DNA of 64,000 bases, from NCBI RefSeq assembly GCF_002887595.1, contig NZ_PEBU01000015.1, positions 82,779-146,778 of the forward strand, written 5' to 3'. Of the stretch, positions 9,326 to 18,431 are shown piece after piece. This stretch comes from Bowmanella denitrificans (GTDB taxonomy: Bacteria > Pseudomonadota > Gammaproteobacteria > Enterobacterales > Alteromonadaceae). The notes under the pieces were generated by a model, which saw nothing but the letters and a program-made list of their open reading frames with translations, was not told the DNA's origin and did not search any database. Both the position numbers and the translations under genes were made by a program. Position 1 is the first letter of the stretch. The number at the start of each line of letters is the position of its first letter.

Positions 9326-10042
9326 ATGACGTTGACCTCCAATATGATTAGTACCAAGGCCATTACCAAAATAGTGACAACCAGCCAGGGTGAGTTGCAG
9401 ATCCTTCAGCCTATCAGTTTTGATGTCAAGGCCGGTGAGTCTGTTGCCATTGTCGGTGCGTCAGGCTCCGGCAAGTCCACTTTGTTAGGTTTACTGGCGG
9501 GACTGGACCAGGTGTCTGCCGGTGAGATTATTCTTGATGGTCAGCCTCTGCACGCTATGGATGAGGAACAGCGCGCCAGATTGCGCGGTGAAAAAGTCGG
9601 CTTTATCTTTCAGAGTTTTATGCTGGTGCAAAGCCTGACCGCACTGGAAAATATTATGTTGCCTGCTGAAATTGCCGGACTCAGCGATGCGCGTAAACGT
9701 GCCACTGAGGCACTGGAACAAGTTGGTTTGTCGCATCGGGGTAATCATTATCCCAACCAACTCAGCGGTGGTGAGCAGCAACGGGTGGCTATTGCCCGCG
9801 CGTTTATTACTCGTCCCAGAATTCTATTTGCCGATGAGCCGACCGGAAACCTTGACGCCGCCAACGGTGAAAAAATCGAAAATCTGTTGTTTGATTTAAA
9901 CCAGCAACTGGGAACAACATTGATTCTGGTCACGCACGACAGCGAATTAGCTGCGCGCTGTCGGCGCCAGCTTCGCATGCATGGTGGTGTATTGGAGGAA
10001 GCACCGGTGTCTGGCTTTGAGGATAAACGCCATGCGGGTTGA
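9326..10042 (+). CDS. ybbA: ABC transporter ATP-binding protein YbbA
   Basis: ATPase of a MacB/LolD-like transporter linked by gene neighbourhood to TesA. About 238 residues: Walker A GASGSGKST, Q-loop FIFQSFMLV, signature LSGGEQQRVAIARAF, Walker B ILFADEPTGNLD, H-loop VTHD. ATG 9326 or 9344 could be the start; 9326 begins two bases from the divergent tesA start. Its end overlaps the start of the permease gene, so the two are coupled. Confidence 0.93.
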   Translation: MTLTSNMISTKAITKIVTTSQGELQILQPISFDVKAGESVAIVGASGSGKSTLLGLLAGLDQVSAGEIILDGQPLHAMDEEQRARLRGEKVGFIFQSFMLVQSLTALENIMLPAEIAGLSDARKRATEALEQVGLSHRGNHYPNQLSGGEQQRVAIARAFITRPRILFADEPTGNLDAANGEKIENLLFDLNQQLGTTLILVTHDSELAARCRRQLRMHGGVLEEAPVSGFEDKRHAG

Positions 10043-12554
10043 TGCAATGTCGTTAAGCTTGTCCTGGCGGTTGTTTCGTCATGAAGCCCGGCGTGGTGAA
10101 CTCACCGTAATCCTGTTGGCCATCGTGTTGTCTGTTGCTTCTGTGTTGTCACTGTCTCTTTTTAGTGAGCGTCTGCAGTCGGCGTTGACCGACAAAAGTG
10201 CCGAGTTTCTGGCTGCAGACCGCCTGCTGGGCTCAGACAAGCCGGTGCCACCAGAATGGCTGGAAGAAGCCACACAACGTGGTCTTAAGGTCGCCCAGCG
10301 CAATCAACTGCGTTCCATGGCATTTGCCAATGACAAAATGATGCTGGCGGATGTCAGAGCGGTAGACAATCAGTATCCGCTGAAAGGTAAGGTTAAAATT
10401 TCCGAGACGCCCTTTGGTCTGCCGCAAGTGACAGATAGTTTGCCCCAACCAGGGGAGGTCTGGATAGGCTCGCGTTTGTTCCAGGTTCTGGGGGTTAATC
10501 TTGGTGATCAACTGGAAATAGGTGATAAGGCTTTTGTGATTACTCAGGCGGTGATTGAACTGCCTGATGGCGGCTTTAGCCTGTTTGGTGGCGATCCTGT
10601 GGTGTTGATGAATCAATCGGATTTAGCTGCTACCAATGTCACCGGGCCGGGTAGTCGCACCGACTATGATTATCTGTTTGCCGGTGATGATACCGCCCTG
10701 GATGATTACTACGAATACCTGAAACCTCAGCTTAATCGGGAGATCCATTACTGGCGCTCGGTTAAAGATGACGATTCACCGCTGGGGCGTTCCGTTAAAC
10801 GTGCCGAGCAATATTTTCTGCTGGCCAGCCTGCTGGCCATTGTGCTGGCCGCCGTGTCTATTGCTGTGGCCGCACAGCGATACAGTCAGCGCCATTACGA
10901 TCCTGTTGCCATTATGAAGACCCTCGGCGCATCCGCCGCTTTGGTGCGGCGGGTATATTTACTGCAAATTCTGTTTATCACCGCCTTGGGTATCTTAATT
11001 GGCGGTATTGTGGGCTATGGGGTGCAACAGTTGATTGCCAGTTTAATTGCCGAAAAGGTTCAGGTGGCACTCGACAGCTGGTACTGGCGACCATTTTTAA
11101 TCGCGGTATTTACCGGATTGGTATGCGCCATGTTGTTTTCACTGTACCCGCTGATGAAGCTCTTTTCTGTACCGCCCTTAAGAGTCTTGCGCCGCGACCT
11201 TGGCGCCAGCATGGGCTCCAGAAGTGTGCAGTTCGCCGTGGCCGGTTTGGCTATTTTTCTGTTGATGTGGGCTTACAGCGGCAATTTGACTATCAGTGCT
11301 ATCCTGCTGGCTTGCGGGCTATTGTTAGTGGTGGCGCTGATGCTGGTGACGCTGGGGTTAATTGCCCTTGGCCGCAAATTGGGGCAGGCAAGAATGGGCG
11401 CCTGGCAACTGGCCTGGGCACGGATTTCCCGTCGCGCCATGGACAATTCGGTGCAGCTTATCAGTTTTGCGGTCACTATTATGCTGCTGTTGGTGGTACT
11501 GGTGATGCGCAATGATATGGTGCAGCAATGGCGCGACCAGTTACCCGAAGGTACGCCCAACTATTTTATGATCAATATTACCGAAGGACAGTTGCCACAG
11601 CTCGAACAGCATTTTCTGGCGCGAGGCGTAAAAGTTGAACAGTTTTATCCCGTGGTTCGCGGTCGCTTTGCCGCCATCAATGACGAAACAATCCGTACCG
11701 ATGTTAGCAAAGAGGCAGACAGTAATAGTCGTGGTCGTCAAGGGTTGGGGCGCGAAGCCAACCTCACCTGGAGCAATCAACTACAGCACGAAAACCATGT
11801 GGTGGAAGGGAAGTGGCATGGCGGCGCTGCGCCGGGTGAAGAACCCAGGGTGTCGGTGGAAAAAGAAGTGGCCGAGCGTCTGGACATTAAAATGGGGGAT
11901 AGGCTGACCTTTAATATTGGTAGCGAAGTGGTCAGGGCCCGGGTGACCAGTATCCGGGAGGTCAACTGGCAAACCATGCAGCCCAATTTTTTCTTTGTGC
12001 TGGAGCCATATGCGATGGCGGAGTTTTCACCTACCTATATCACCAGTTTTCATCTGGATACTGAGCACAAAGCCAAGTTGGCAGAGTTGATGGCACCGTT
12101 TCCCACTGTCAGTCTGTTTGATGTGGATGCCCGCATTAATCAATTGCGCAGCATCGTAGAGCAAGTGTCGATGGCAGTGGAGTTTATTCTGTTTCTGGTA
12201 CTTTGTGCCGGTACTCTGGTATTAGTGGCGCAAGTGCAAGCGAGTATGGATGAGCGTATGCAGGAGCTGGCGATATTACGAACACTGGGGGCCAGGGGCA
12301 TGCTGATCAGAATGAGCGTGGTGTTAGAATTCGTTATTATCGGCTCGGTTGCCGGTTTTATGGCGGCAATGGCCAATGAGTTGGCACTCTATCTGCTGCA
12401 GACCCAGGTGTTTAATATGCAGGCCGGATTCCACTTTCAATTCTGGCTGCTGGCGCCCTTGGTTGGTGCGCTGGTTGTTGGAATACTGGGGGCGCTGAGT
12501 TGCTGGCGATTGTTGTCTTTCAATACCAGCGATCTGCTGAGACGGATGATTTAG
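10032..12554 (+). CDS. ybbP: FtsX-like ABC permease YbbP
   Basis: 840-residue permease partner of YbbA. N-terminal membrane helix (about 18-38), a large periplasmic part, three helices with the FtsX motif around 265-400, a second set around 410-490, another periplasmic domain, and a C-terminal FtsX block beginning EFILFLVLCAGTLVLVAQVQ. ATG 10032 overlaps the ybbA end by 11 bases; an open frame from 9981 lies inside ybbA and is not used. The substrate is unknown; such MacB-like pairs usually act on periplasmic or outer-membrane molecules rather than importing solutes. Confidence 0.9.
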   Translation: MRVDAMSLSLSWRLFRHEARRGELTVILLAIVLSVASVLSLSLFSERLQSALTDKSAEFLAADRLLGSDKPVPPEWLEEATQRGLKVAQRNQLRSMAFANDKMMLADVRAVDNQYPLKGKVKISETPFGLPQVTDSLPQPGEVWIGSRLFQVLGVNLGDQLEIGDKAFVITQAVIELPDGGFSLFGGDPVVLMNQSDLAATNVTGPGSRTDYDYLFAGDDTALDDYYEYLKPQLNREIHYWRSVKDDDSPLGRSVKRAEQYFLLASLLAIVLAAVSIAVAAQRYSQRHYDPVAIMKTLGASAALVRRVYLLQILFITALGILIGGIVGYGVQQLIASLIAEKVQVALDSWYWRPFLIAVFTGLVCAMLFSLYPLMKLFSVPPLRVLRRDLGASMGSRSVQFAVAGLAIFLLMWAYSGNLTISAILLACGLLLVVALMLVTLGLIALGRKLGQARMGAWQLAWARISRRAMDNSVQLISFAVTIMLLLVVLVMRNDMVQQWRDQLPEGTPNYFMINITEGQLPQLEQHFLARGVKVEQFYPVVRGRFAAINDETIRTDVSKEADSNSRGRQGLGREANLTWSNQLQHENHVVEGKWHGGAAPGEEPRVSVEKEVAERLDIKMGDRLTFNIGSEVVRARVTSIREVNWQTMQPNFFFVLEPYAMAEFSPTYITSFHLDTEHKAKLAELMAPFPTVSLFDVDARINQLRSIVEQVSMAVEFILFLVLCAGTLVLVAQVQASMDERMQELAILRTLGARGMLIRMSVVLEFVIIGSVAGFMAAMANELALYLLQTQVFNMQAGFHFQFWLLAPLVGALVVGILGALSCWRLLSFNTSDLLRRMI

Positions 12555-12557
12555 AAT

Positions 12558-12586
12558 AAGCCTCAACATATGTTGAGGCTTACTTT
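12558..12586. terminator. Bidirectional terminator between ybbP and yfcH
   Basis: Perfect 11-bp stem AAGCCTCAACA / TGTTGAGGCTT with a 2-base centre, then CTTTTT on the + side, between two convergent genes. Confidence 0.85.
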
Positions 12587-13486
12587 TTAGCCCTTTATCA
12601 GATTCAGCAATGCTTTATCCAATTGCTGGAATTGGAAATGAAAGCCAGCCTCTTCCAGGCGTTTGGGGATCACCCGTTGGCCGTACAGTAATAAATCGGA
12701 CATTTCACCAAACAGGCCGCGAAGTACAAATGCAGGCATAGGGAATAAACAAGGCCGCCCTAATGTTTTAGCCAACGTCTGGCTGAATTCGGTGTTCGTC
12801 ACCGGATTCGGTGCGCAAAGGTTATAGGGCCCCTGGCAATCCGGCGTTTCAAGCAAAAAGCGCATGGCGGCCACCATATCACTGATATGGATCCAAGGCA
12901 TAAATTGCTTGCCACTGCCCATTCTTCCCCCTAATCCCATGCGAAAAGGCGGCAGCATTTTAACCAATGCGCCACCCTTGCGGCTCAAGACAATCCCGGT
13001 TCTGAGCAAGCATACCCTGGTACTGGGGGACTGGGCTTCCAGGGCGATTTTTTCCCAGCGTTCGCAAAGCTGATGACTGAATTCGTTATGCGGGCTCTGA
13101 TGATATTCACTGATGAAGTCATCGCCCTGGCGTCCGTAGTAGCCTACGGCTGACCCGCTAAGGAAGACCTTGGGTGGGTGCACGCTGGACTGGCAGAGTT
13201 CCACCAGTTTCTCGGTAAGTTGCCAGCGGCTCTGACAAATCCGCTGCTTTTGTTCTTCACTCCAGCGCTTATCTGCGATGGGCTCTCCGGCCAGATTTAT
13301 GACAGCATCAAAGCCATCCAGGTTTTGTAGTCCCTTAAGTGAGGATATCCAGGCAGCCCGCCGCCCCAACGCCAGTTCGGCCTCGGCCAAATTTCGGGTT
13401 AACACTGTGACCTGATAGCCTTCTGGCAAACGGGACAATAGTCTGGTACCAATTAGCCCGGTGCCGCCAGTCATCAAAATCTGCAT
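12587..13486 (-). CDS. yfcH: TIGR01777-family epimerase/SDR protein YfcH
   Basis: 299-residue atypical short-chain dehydrogenase (SDR39U1-like). N-terminal Rossmann nucleotide-binding motif TGGTGLIGTRL at 7-17, then LAGEPIADKRW and SGSAVGYYG (the family's YxxxK-region variant), and a C-terminal DUF1731-type end (LFGEMSDLLLYGQRVIPKRL). Substrate unknown. It follows folX by 23 bases on the same strand, as in E. coli. Confidence 0.93.
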   Translation of the reverse strand: MQILMTGGTGLIGTRLLSRLPEGYQVTVLTRNLAEAELALGRRAAWISSLKGLQNLDGFDAVINLAGEPIADKRWSEEQKQRICQSRWQLTEKLVELCQSSVHPPKVFLSGSAVGYYGRQGDDFISEYHQSPHNEFSHQLCERWEKIALEAQSPSTRVCLLRTGIVLSRKGGALVKMLPPFRMGLGGRMGSGKQFMPWIHISDMVAAMRFLLETPDCQGPYNLCAPNPVTNTEFSQTLAKTLGRPCLFPMPAFVLRGLFGEMSDLLLYGQRVIPKRLEEAGFHFQFQQLDKALLNLIKG

Positions 13487-13509
13487 AATGCCGAAAAATC
13501 CTTAGCTGT

Positions 13510-13875
13510 TCAGGCCTTGCTACAAGATAAGCACAGAGAGACAGAATCAGCAAAACGCAATGCGTGCGGTTTATCCACTTCTGCTTCGGCATGGATAACC
13601 CAGGGATGCTCTGCGGCAATAGCCAATACATCTGAGGTGAGTTTCTCAAGCAGCGAAAATCGGTTGTTTTCCACCAAATCGATAATGCGTTTAGTGATAG
13701 TGCGATAGTTCAGGGCATCCTGCATATCGTCGCTATTGGTAGCCTGTTCAGCACGGTATCTGATGGTGACATTAATTAACACGTCCTGCTTGTTATCAAT
13801 CTCGTCCTGCTTAATGCCGATAAAAGTGCGTAAGCGTAGGTTCTTGATACGAATTGTGGCTGGGTTAAGCTGCAT
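13510..13875 (-). CDS. folX: Dihydroneopterin triphosphate 2'-epimerase FolX
   Basis: 121 residues of the tunnelling-fold FolB/FolX family, matching E. coli FolX in pattern ([54 protein letters not shown]). It epimerises 7,8-dihydroneopterin triphosphate to dihydromonapterin triphosphate. ATG 13875. Upstream gene of the folX-yfcH pair. Confidence 0.95.
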   Translation of the reverse strand: MQLNPATIRIKNLRLRTFIGIKQDEIDNKQDVLINVTIRYRAEQATNSDDMQDALNYRTITKRIIDLVENNRFSLLEKLTSDVLAIAAEHPWVIHAEAEVDKPHALRFADSVSLCLSCSKA

Positions 13876-13964
13876 CTGAGTACATCCGTTAATGACTTAA
13901 TTTATTTTAAACACAGTGGCTTTTTGGTAATTTTGCCACAACCTGAGGCCAATCTCCTTTGAAT

Positions 13965-15011
13965 ATGGAAATTAAACGTTCGTCTTCCTCCAAAGTTCTG
14001 CTGACTATGGCAGCGCTGGTCATCATTCTGGCCGGTGTAAAAGCCGCCAGCACGATCCTGGTGCCTTTTCTGCTGTCGGTTTTCATTGCCATGGCCTGTA
14101 ACCCGTTGATTAATTGGGCCAGTCGCTATCGGGTGCCACGCTGGCTGTCGGTAATATTAGTAATACTGCTGATCGTGATTTTTGGATTTATGCTGGCGGG
14201 CCTGGTGGGAAATTCCATGAATGAATTTTCCCAAAATCTACCTGTTTATAAGGAACAACTGGCCGGTGAATTAAACTGGTTGGTAGGGCAACTGGCCAAT
14301 CTGAACATTCATCTGGATCGCACGCAACTGCTGTCTTATCTGGACCCTGGCCTGGCCATGAATATGGCATCCAACTTGCTCTCCGGGGTAGGCGCGGTGA
14401 TGACCAATTTCCTGTTGATCCTGCTTACTGTGGTATTTATGTTGTTTGAAGCCGAGTCTGTGCCACGCAAAGTACATATCGCCTTGGATGATCCAGCCAT
14501 GAAGATTCAGCAGATTGATCGCTTTTTATCTTCAATCAAAGATTATCTGGCCATCAAAACCCTGGTCAGTCTGGGCACCGGCTTCCTGGCTGGCTTGATG
14601 CTGTATTTGTTGGATGTGGACCATTTTCTGCTGTGGGCCGTGTTGGCCTTTCTGCTCAATTATATTCCCAATATTGGTTCCATTATTGCCGCGGTGCCTG
14701 CAGTGTTATTGGCGCTGGTACAGCTAGGGCCCGGAACCGCTGGCCTGGTGGCGATTGGCTATGTGGTGATTAATACCCTGATGGGCAATGTCATCGAGCC
14801 GCGCTTTATGGGCCGTGGTTTGGGTTTATCTACCCTGGTGGTATTTCTGTCGTTGATTTTCTGGGGCTGGCTGCTGGGTACGGTAGGCATGTTGCTGTCT
14901 GTACCGCTAACCATGATTGTTAAGATTGCCCTTGAATCGACCCAAGGGGGGCGTTGGTTTGCCTTGCTGCTGGGCGACGATGTTAAACCGGCAGTGCAAA
15001 ACGCAGACTGA
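13965..15011 (+). CDS. AI-2E family transporter (PerM-like membrane protein)
   Basis: About 348-residue polytopic inner-membrane protein with the AI-2E_transport pattern: paired helices at the N-terminus (about 15-80), a soluble stretch, then helices around 135-155, 195-250 and 260-330 containing NYIPNIGSIIAAVPAVLLAL and GNVIEPRFMGRGLGLS. ATG 13965 is preferred over TTG 13959. Family members have been linked to autoinducer-2 export or ion/solute efflux; the substrate here is unknown. The last 29 bases overlap, tail to tail, the sensor kinase gene. Confidence 0.87.
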   Translation: MEIKRSSSSKVLLTMAALVIILAGVKAASTILVPFLLSVFIAMACNPLINWASRYRVPRWLSVILVILLIVIFGFMLAGLVGNSMNEFSQNLPVYKEQLAGELNWLVGQLANLNIHLDRTQLLSYLDPGLAMNMASNLLSGVGAVMTNFLLILLTVVFMLFEAESVPRKVHIALDDPAMKIQQIDRFLSSIKDYLAIKTLVSLGTGFLAGLMLYLLDVDHFLLWAVLAFLLNYIPNIGSIIAAVPAVLLALVQLGPGTAGLVAIGYVVINTLMGNVIEPRFMGRGLGLSTLVVFLSLIFWGWLLGTVGMLLSVPLTMIVKIALESTQGGRWFALLLGDDVKPAVQNAD

Positions 15012-16302
15012 TTCTGGCCCCGCCCAGTTCAGAGTCACGCAGTAATAGCGTGCCATTGTACGCGGCGACTAAGTCTGACACTACCGCCATGCCAATTCCC
15101 TGGCCGCTGGCGTAGGTGTCCAGGCGGCTGCCCCGATTCAACAGAGTTTGGCGCTGGTCTGCTGGGATCCCAGGACCGTCGTCCTCAATATCAATGCACA
15201 ACTGGCTATTCAGGTGCAGGCTGATTCTGACCTGCTTTTTGGCGGCTTTGCAGGCGTTGTCCAGCAGGTTTCCAAACAACTCCATCAGGTCAGTTGTATC
15301 ACCCGGTAGCCTCAGTGCACTGGGATCCAGCAATTGAATGTCCAACTGTTTGTCGGCATGCACTTTGGCCATGGCGTTAATCAGCTTTTGCAGCAACGGC
15401 GCCAGCGGTTCAGCCTGTTGCCAGCCGCTACCCACACCGGCCACCGCACGTTTCAACTGGCGGGCGATAATGTTCTCTATTTGTTCCAATGGTTCATGGG
15501 CACTGGTGGGGATTTCCGGGTTACCTTTTAACACCGCCAGTGGCGTTTTTAGATTATGGGCCAGATCGCCAAGGCTATTATGATAGCGGTTGCGTTGCTG
15601 CTGTTCTGAGTCCAGCAGATGATTCAGACTGGCTTTCAAATGTTCCAACTCAGGTGGATAGTTGCCCTCGGCACGACGTGTTTGCCCTGATTCCACATCA
15701 CTGATTTGCCGAACCAAATCACCAATAGGTTGCAAAGCCGCGTTGAGACTAAATGCCAGTAACGCAATGAGTACCACAGCCACTAAGGCCAGCCACTGCC
15801 ATAGGGTGTAACGGAATGTAGCCAGCTCGGTGTCGAATAAACGTCCTTCCATCAGGATATGGAAGGTCACCGGGAACATCAGCTCTCTGTCTTCAAATTC
15901 GGCGGTGTAGCTGAACTGAAAGAAAGTACGACCGTTAATCTGCTTGGACAGAAACAGTTCTTCTCCTACGGCTGGGCGTTGTAGTTCAGGGACTTTTTGC
16001 CAATGCAAAGTGGATTCGGATTGCCAAAGCGGTAGTCTGTGCATAGAGATCAGTGCATAGGTACCAGAGTCAGGAATATTCAGACTGTTATTAAACAGGG
16101 TTTCCGGCATCTGAATTACGCCCCGTACCACTTCAAACTCAGATATCAGGCCCAGATTCTGAATACGTAACTGATCCTGCATGGATTGTGTCAGGCTGCT
16201 GGTATAGGCTCGCTCAAGGGTCAGGGCCGTTAAGGGTAAAAATACCAACAAAACAAGCAGAGCGGCAGCAAAACTGCGGGCCTTGAGTGACCACTTACGC
16301 AT
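14983..16302 (-). CDS. PhoQ-like sensor histidine kinase
   Basis: 439 residues. Two membrane helices (about 8-28 and 167-187) enclose a periplasmic sensor of about 135 residues; HAMP follows; phospho-acceptor His249 in GDLAHNLKTPLAVLKG; ATPase boxes FGNLLDNACKAA (N), DIEDDGPGI (G1) and GQGIGMAV (G2). The architecture and the His motif resemble PhoQ. ATG 16302 is used; TTG 16311 is a weaker alternative. It lies immediately downstream of its response regulator. Confidence 0.9.
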   Translation of the reverse strand: MRKWSLKARSFAAALLVLLVFLPLTALTLERAYTSSLTQSMQDQLRIQNLGLISEFEVVRGVIQMPETLFNNSLNIPDSGTYALISMHRLPLWQSESTLHWQKVPELQRPAVGEELFLSKQINGRTFFQFSYTAEFEDRELMFPVTFHILMEGRLFDTELATFRYTLWQWLALVAVVLIALLAFSLNAALQPIGDLVRQISDVESGQTRRAEGNYPPELEHLKASLNHLLDSEQQQRNRYHNSLGDLAHNLKTPLAVLKGNPEIPTSAHEPLEQIENIIARQLKRAVAGVGSGWQQAEPLAPLLQKLINAMAKVHADKQLDIQLLDPSALRLPGDTTDLMELFGNLLDNACKAAKKQVRISLHLNSQLCIDIEDDGPGIPADQRQTLLNRGSRLDTYASGQGIGMAVVSDLVAAYNGTLLLRDSELGGARISLRFALPV

Positions 16303-16307
16303 ATTTG

Positions 16308-16982
16308 TCAAAGTTGCCGGCTTATTCTGTAACCACGACCACGTAAGGTATCTATGGGCTTGATACTGCCATCTGGGTCAATTTTTTTACGCAGGCGGCC
16401 AATAAATACCTCAATCACATTGCTGTCCAGATCGAAGTCTTGATCATAAATATGCTCGGTAAGCTCGGTCTTGGAGACAATCTTGTTGGGGTTCATCAAC
16501 AAATATTCCAGCACCTTATACTCATATGCGGTAAGTTCCACGTAGGCGTTGTTGACGAAAACCTCCTCTGAGAGCGTATCCAAGCGAATGGGGCCGCGTT
16601 CGATAGCTGGATTTGGTTGACCTGCAGCGCGCCGTATCAAGGCCTTGGCCCGGGCCAGCAGTTCTTCGTTATGGAAAGGTTTAGTCAGATAGTCATCGGC
16701 GCCGGCTTCCAGACCTTCTACTTTTTCCTGCCAGCGATCCCGTGCGGTCAGAATAAGGATCGGGCTGGTAACATGGTCCTTACGTACCTGGCGAATCAGA
16801 TCAAGGCCATCTAACACCGGCAAGCCGATATCCACAATGGCTAAATCGTAGGGATATTCGCGGAATAGAAACAAAGCCTTCTGGCCATCATCGGCTAAGT
16901 CCACACTATAGCCATTTTGCTGCATTAACTGATCCAACTGAGTTAACAGTCTGGCATCATCTTCAACTATCAGTACTCGCAT
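16308..16982 (-). CDS. PhoP-like OmpR-family response regulator
   Basis: 224 residues: receiver with phospho-acceptor D51 (AIVDIGLPVLDGLD), acidic pair VEDDAR and conserved Lys in YLTKPFH, then an OmpR winged-helix DNA-binding domain (LTAYEYKVLEYL, VIEVFIGRLRKKI, TLRGRGYRI). It is expected to control envelope or cation-stress genes if it is a true PhoP ortholog. It is translated just before the kinase and just after a small PepSY protein gene, which may be its feedback partner. Confidence 0.93.
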   Translation of the reverse strand: MRVLIVEDDARLLTQLDQLMQQNGYSVDLADDGQKALFLFREYPYDLAIVDIGLPVLDGLDLIRQVRKDHVTSPILILTARDRWQEKVEGLEAGADDYLTKPFHNEELLARAKALIRRAAGQPNPAIERGPIRLDTLSEEVFVNNAYVELTAYEYKVLEYLLMNPNKIVSKTELTEHIYDQDFDLDSNVIEVFIGRLRKKIDPDGSIKPIDTLRGRGYRISRQL

Positions 16983-16988
16983 CAGACA

Positions 16989-17261
16989 TTACTTCCTGTC
17001 TTTGTGGTTTTTGTTCTGCGTGACCTTGCCGGATTTTTTATCCACATCCACCGTCACTACCCGGCCATTTTTTTGCAAAACCTTGACCCGATAGTTGTCC
17101 TTTTGCTGCTCAACTTTCAATACGCGGCCATCCACCTGTTGTTTGGCGCGCTTGGCTGCCTGGGCTTCATTTAACTGATCCTTGTCTTGTTGTGCCTGAA
17201 CCGTGCAGCAGACCATGCAACTTAGTAAGAAAATCAGCACCTTGCCCAATTTCATTATCAC
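16989..17261 (-). CDS. Small periplasmic PepSY-domain protein
   Basis: 90 residues: signal peptide (VLIFLLSCMVCCTVQAQ), then a single PepSY-like unit (AAKRAKQQVDGRVLKVEQQ ... YRVKVLQKNGRVVTVDVD) and a basic tail. Proteins like this commonly precede PhoP/PhoQ-type pairs in Gammaproteobacteria. It ends 6 bases before the response regulator gene, so the three genes are likely one operon. A role as sensor accessory is inference. Confidence 0.85.
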   Translation of the reverse strand: MIMKLGKVLIFLLSCMVCCTVQAQQDKDQLNEAQAAKRAKQQVDGRVLKVEQQKDNYRVKVLQKNGRVVTVDVDKKSGKVTQNKNHKDRK

Positions 17262-17309
17262 TACCTTAGACTTGTCTTAATATCGACAAGTCTACCTGTA
17301 AAGGCGCTA

Positions 17310-17801
17310 TCAATAAAACGCAGGGCTGACATTTATTTTTACCTTCAGGCGTTTACCTGGGTGCTGCTGAGTCACAGTGTGATACAGGTCGCCCTTGTAT
17401 TGATAGGTCACATCATAGCCGGTCAATTCTCTGATTCGACGTTGCGTTCCTGGCCGGGTTTCGCAGACTTGCCGATAACTATTGCGGCCAACATCATGAC
17501 CAATGGCCCCACCCAACGCAGCACCGGCCACCATACCGACCTTCTTGTTTGAGGAACTATGGCCTAAAGCATGGCCTACGGCGCCGCCAATGATGGCGCC
17601 AACGACGGTTGGTGTTGCATCATGGCGTCTGCCCGTGGTGTAGCATACCTGCTCGGGTTCGCTACTTAGCAGAATGGTTTCGTAGATAGGTGTTACCTGC
17701 TTTACTTTGGCGTAATCGTAACGCTCAGCAGCTTGTAGATTGGTACTTAAAGCCAGCATAGATAATGGGATAAACCAGGCTTTCATCTTTTGCATCCTCA
17801 T
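17310..17801 (-). CDS. Glycine-zipper 2TM envelope protein
   Basis: About 163 residues with a signal peptide (ending NLQAA) and a glycine-zipper block (VVGAIIGGAVGHALGH and MVAGAALGGAIGHDVG, about residues 66-106) as in the Rickettsia 17 kDa antigen / UmoD group. Two conserved cysteines, one on each side of the zipper (QVCYTT, QVCETR), could form a disulfide. It ends 48 bases before the PepSY gene. Function unknown; likely an outer-membrane or periplasmic envelope protein. Confidence 0.83.
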   Translation of the reverse strand: MRMQKMKAWFIPLSMLALSTNLQAAERYDYAKVKQVTPIYETILLSSEPEQVCYTTGRRHDATPTVVGAIIGGAVGHALGHSSSNKKVGMVAGAALGGAIGHDVGRNSYRQVCETRPGTQRRIRELTGYDVTYQYKGDLYHTVTQQHPGKRLKVKINVSPAFY

Positions 17802-17866
17802 CCAGTTGTTATGCTTAGATTAGGACGACGAGCATGAATATTGGCTGAACTTTTTCTTAAGCTAGA

Positions 17867-17893
17867 AAACAAAACAGGGGCCTTAGCCCCTGC
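17867..17893 (-). terminator. Terminator downstream of the 17.9-18.3 kb lipoprotein gene
   Basis: Stem CAGGGG / CCCCTG (17875-17892); on the minus strand it is followed by TTTTGTTTTC. Confidence 0.7.
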
Positions 17894-17912
17894 CGTTCAA
17901 CCCTGGCATGAT

Positions 17913-18338
17913 TCAGGCCAAAGGATTAGCACATTCGGCATGCACACTGAATTTCTTGTTAAAGGTGTAAATATGCACAAACAACGACATTTGCCCCATT
18001 TCCTGCCAGAAGTCATGTTGCTCTTTGGAAGGGCAAACCGACTGACGTAAGTAGTTTTGTTGGTATTCCAGTTCCATATCCAGTTTTGCTGGGATTTGGA
18101 TATAGGCATTAATGCTACCTTTAACTACCTGTGCCCCTTGATAATACCAGTCGCCCATCATAAAGGAGGTTTTAAAGCTATGATTGACGCGTTTCAGGGC
18201 CTGCTGAGCCAACTGAGGATCCTGAGGAGCCGCAGTGAGGGATTGGCTTTGGATACAGGCAGATAAGGACAAAGTGGCCAACAATGCCAGTGTGGCAGCG
18301 AATAGCTTGCGTGCTTTAAGGCTAACTTGTTTGGACAT
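17913..18338 (-). CDS. Putative lipoprotein of unknown function
   Basis: 141 residues from ATG 18338. Signal peptide with lipobox LSAC, cysteine 28. The mature part has three more cysteines (VYPS-type region QSVCPSKEQ and HAECANP visible) and aromatic-rich segments (GDWYYQGAQVV). I do not recognise a domain. The frame is open to 18383, but ATG 18338 places the signal peptide at the N-terminus. It has its own terminator and is divergent from the acyltransferase gene. Confidence 0.72.
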   Translation of the reverse strand: MSKQVSLKARKLFAATLALLATLSLSACIQSQSLTAAPQDPQLAQQALKRVNHSFKTSFMMGDWYYQGAQVVKGSINAYIQIPAKLDMELEYQQNYLRQSVCPSKEQHDFWQEMGQMSLFVHIYTFNKKFSVHAECANPLA

Positions 18339-18431
18339 TGTGTGACTCCGTCTTGCGCTTTCACAACAGGTATCGGCCTGCACCGAATTTCCTTTAAGAT
18401 AAATATGCGGACGCGAAAGGAGTGACAGAAT

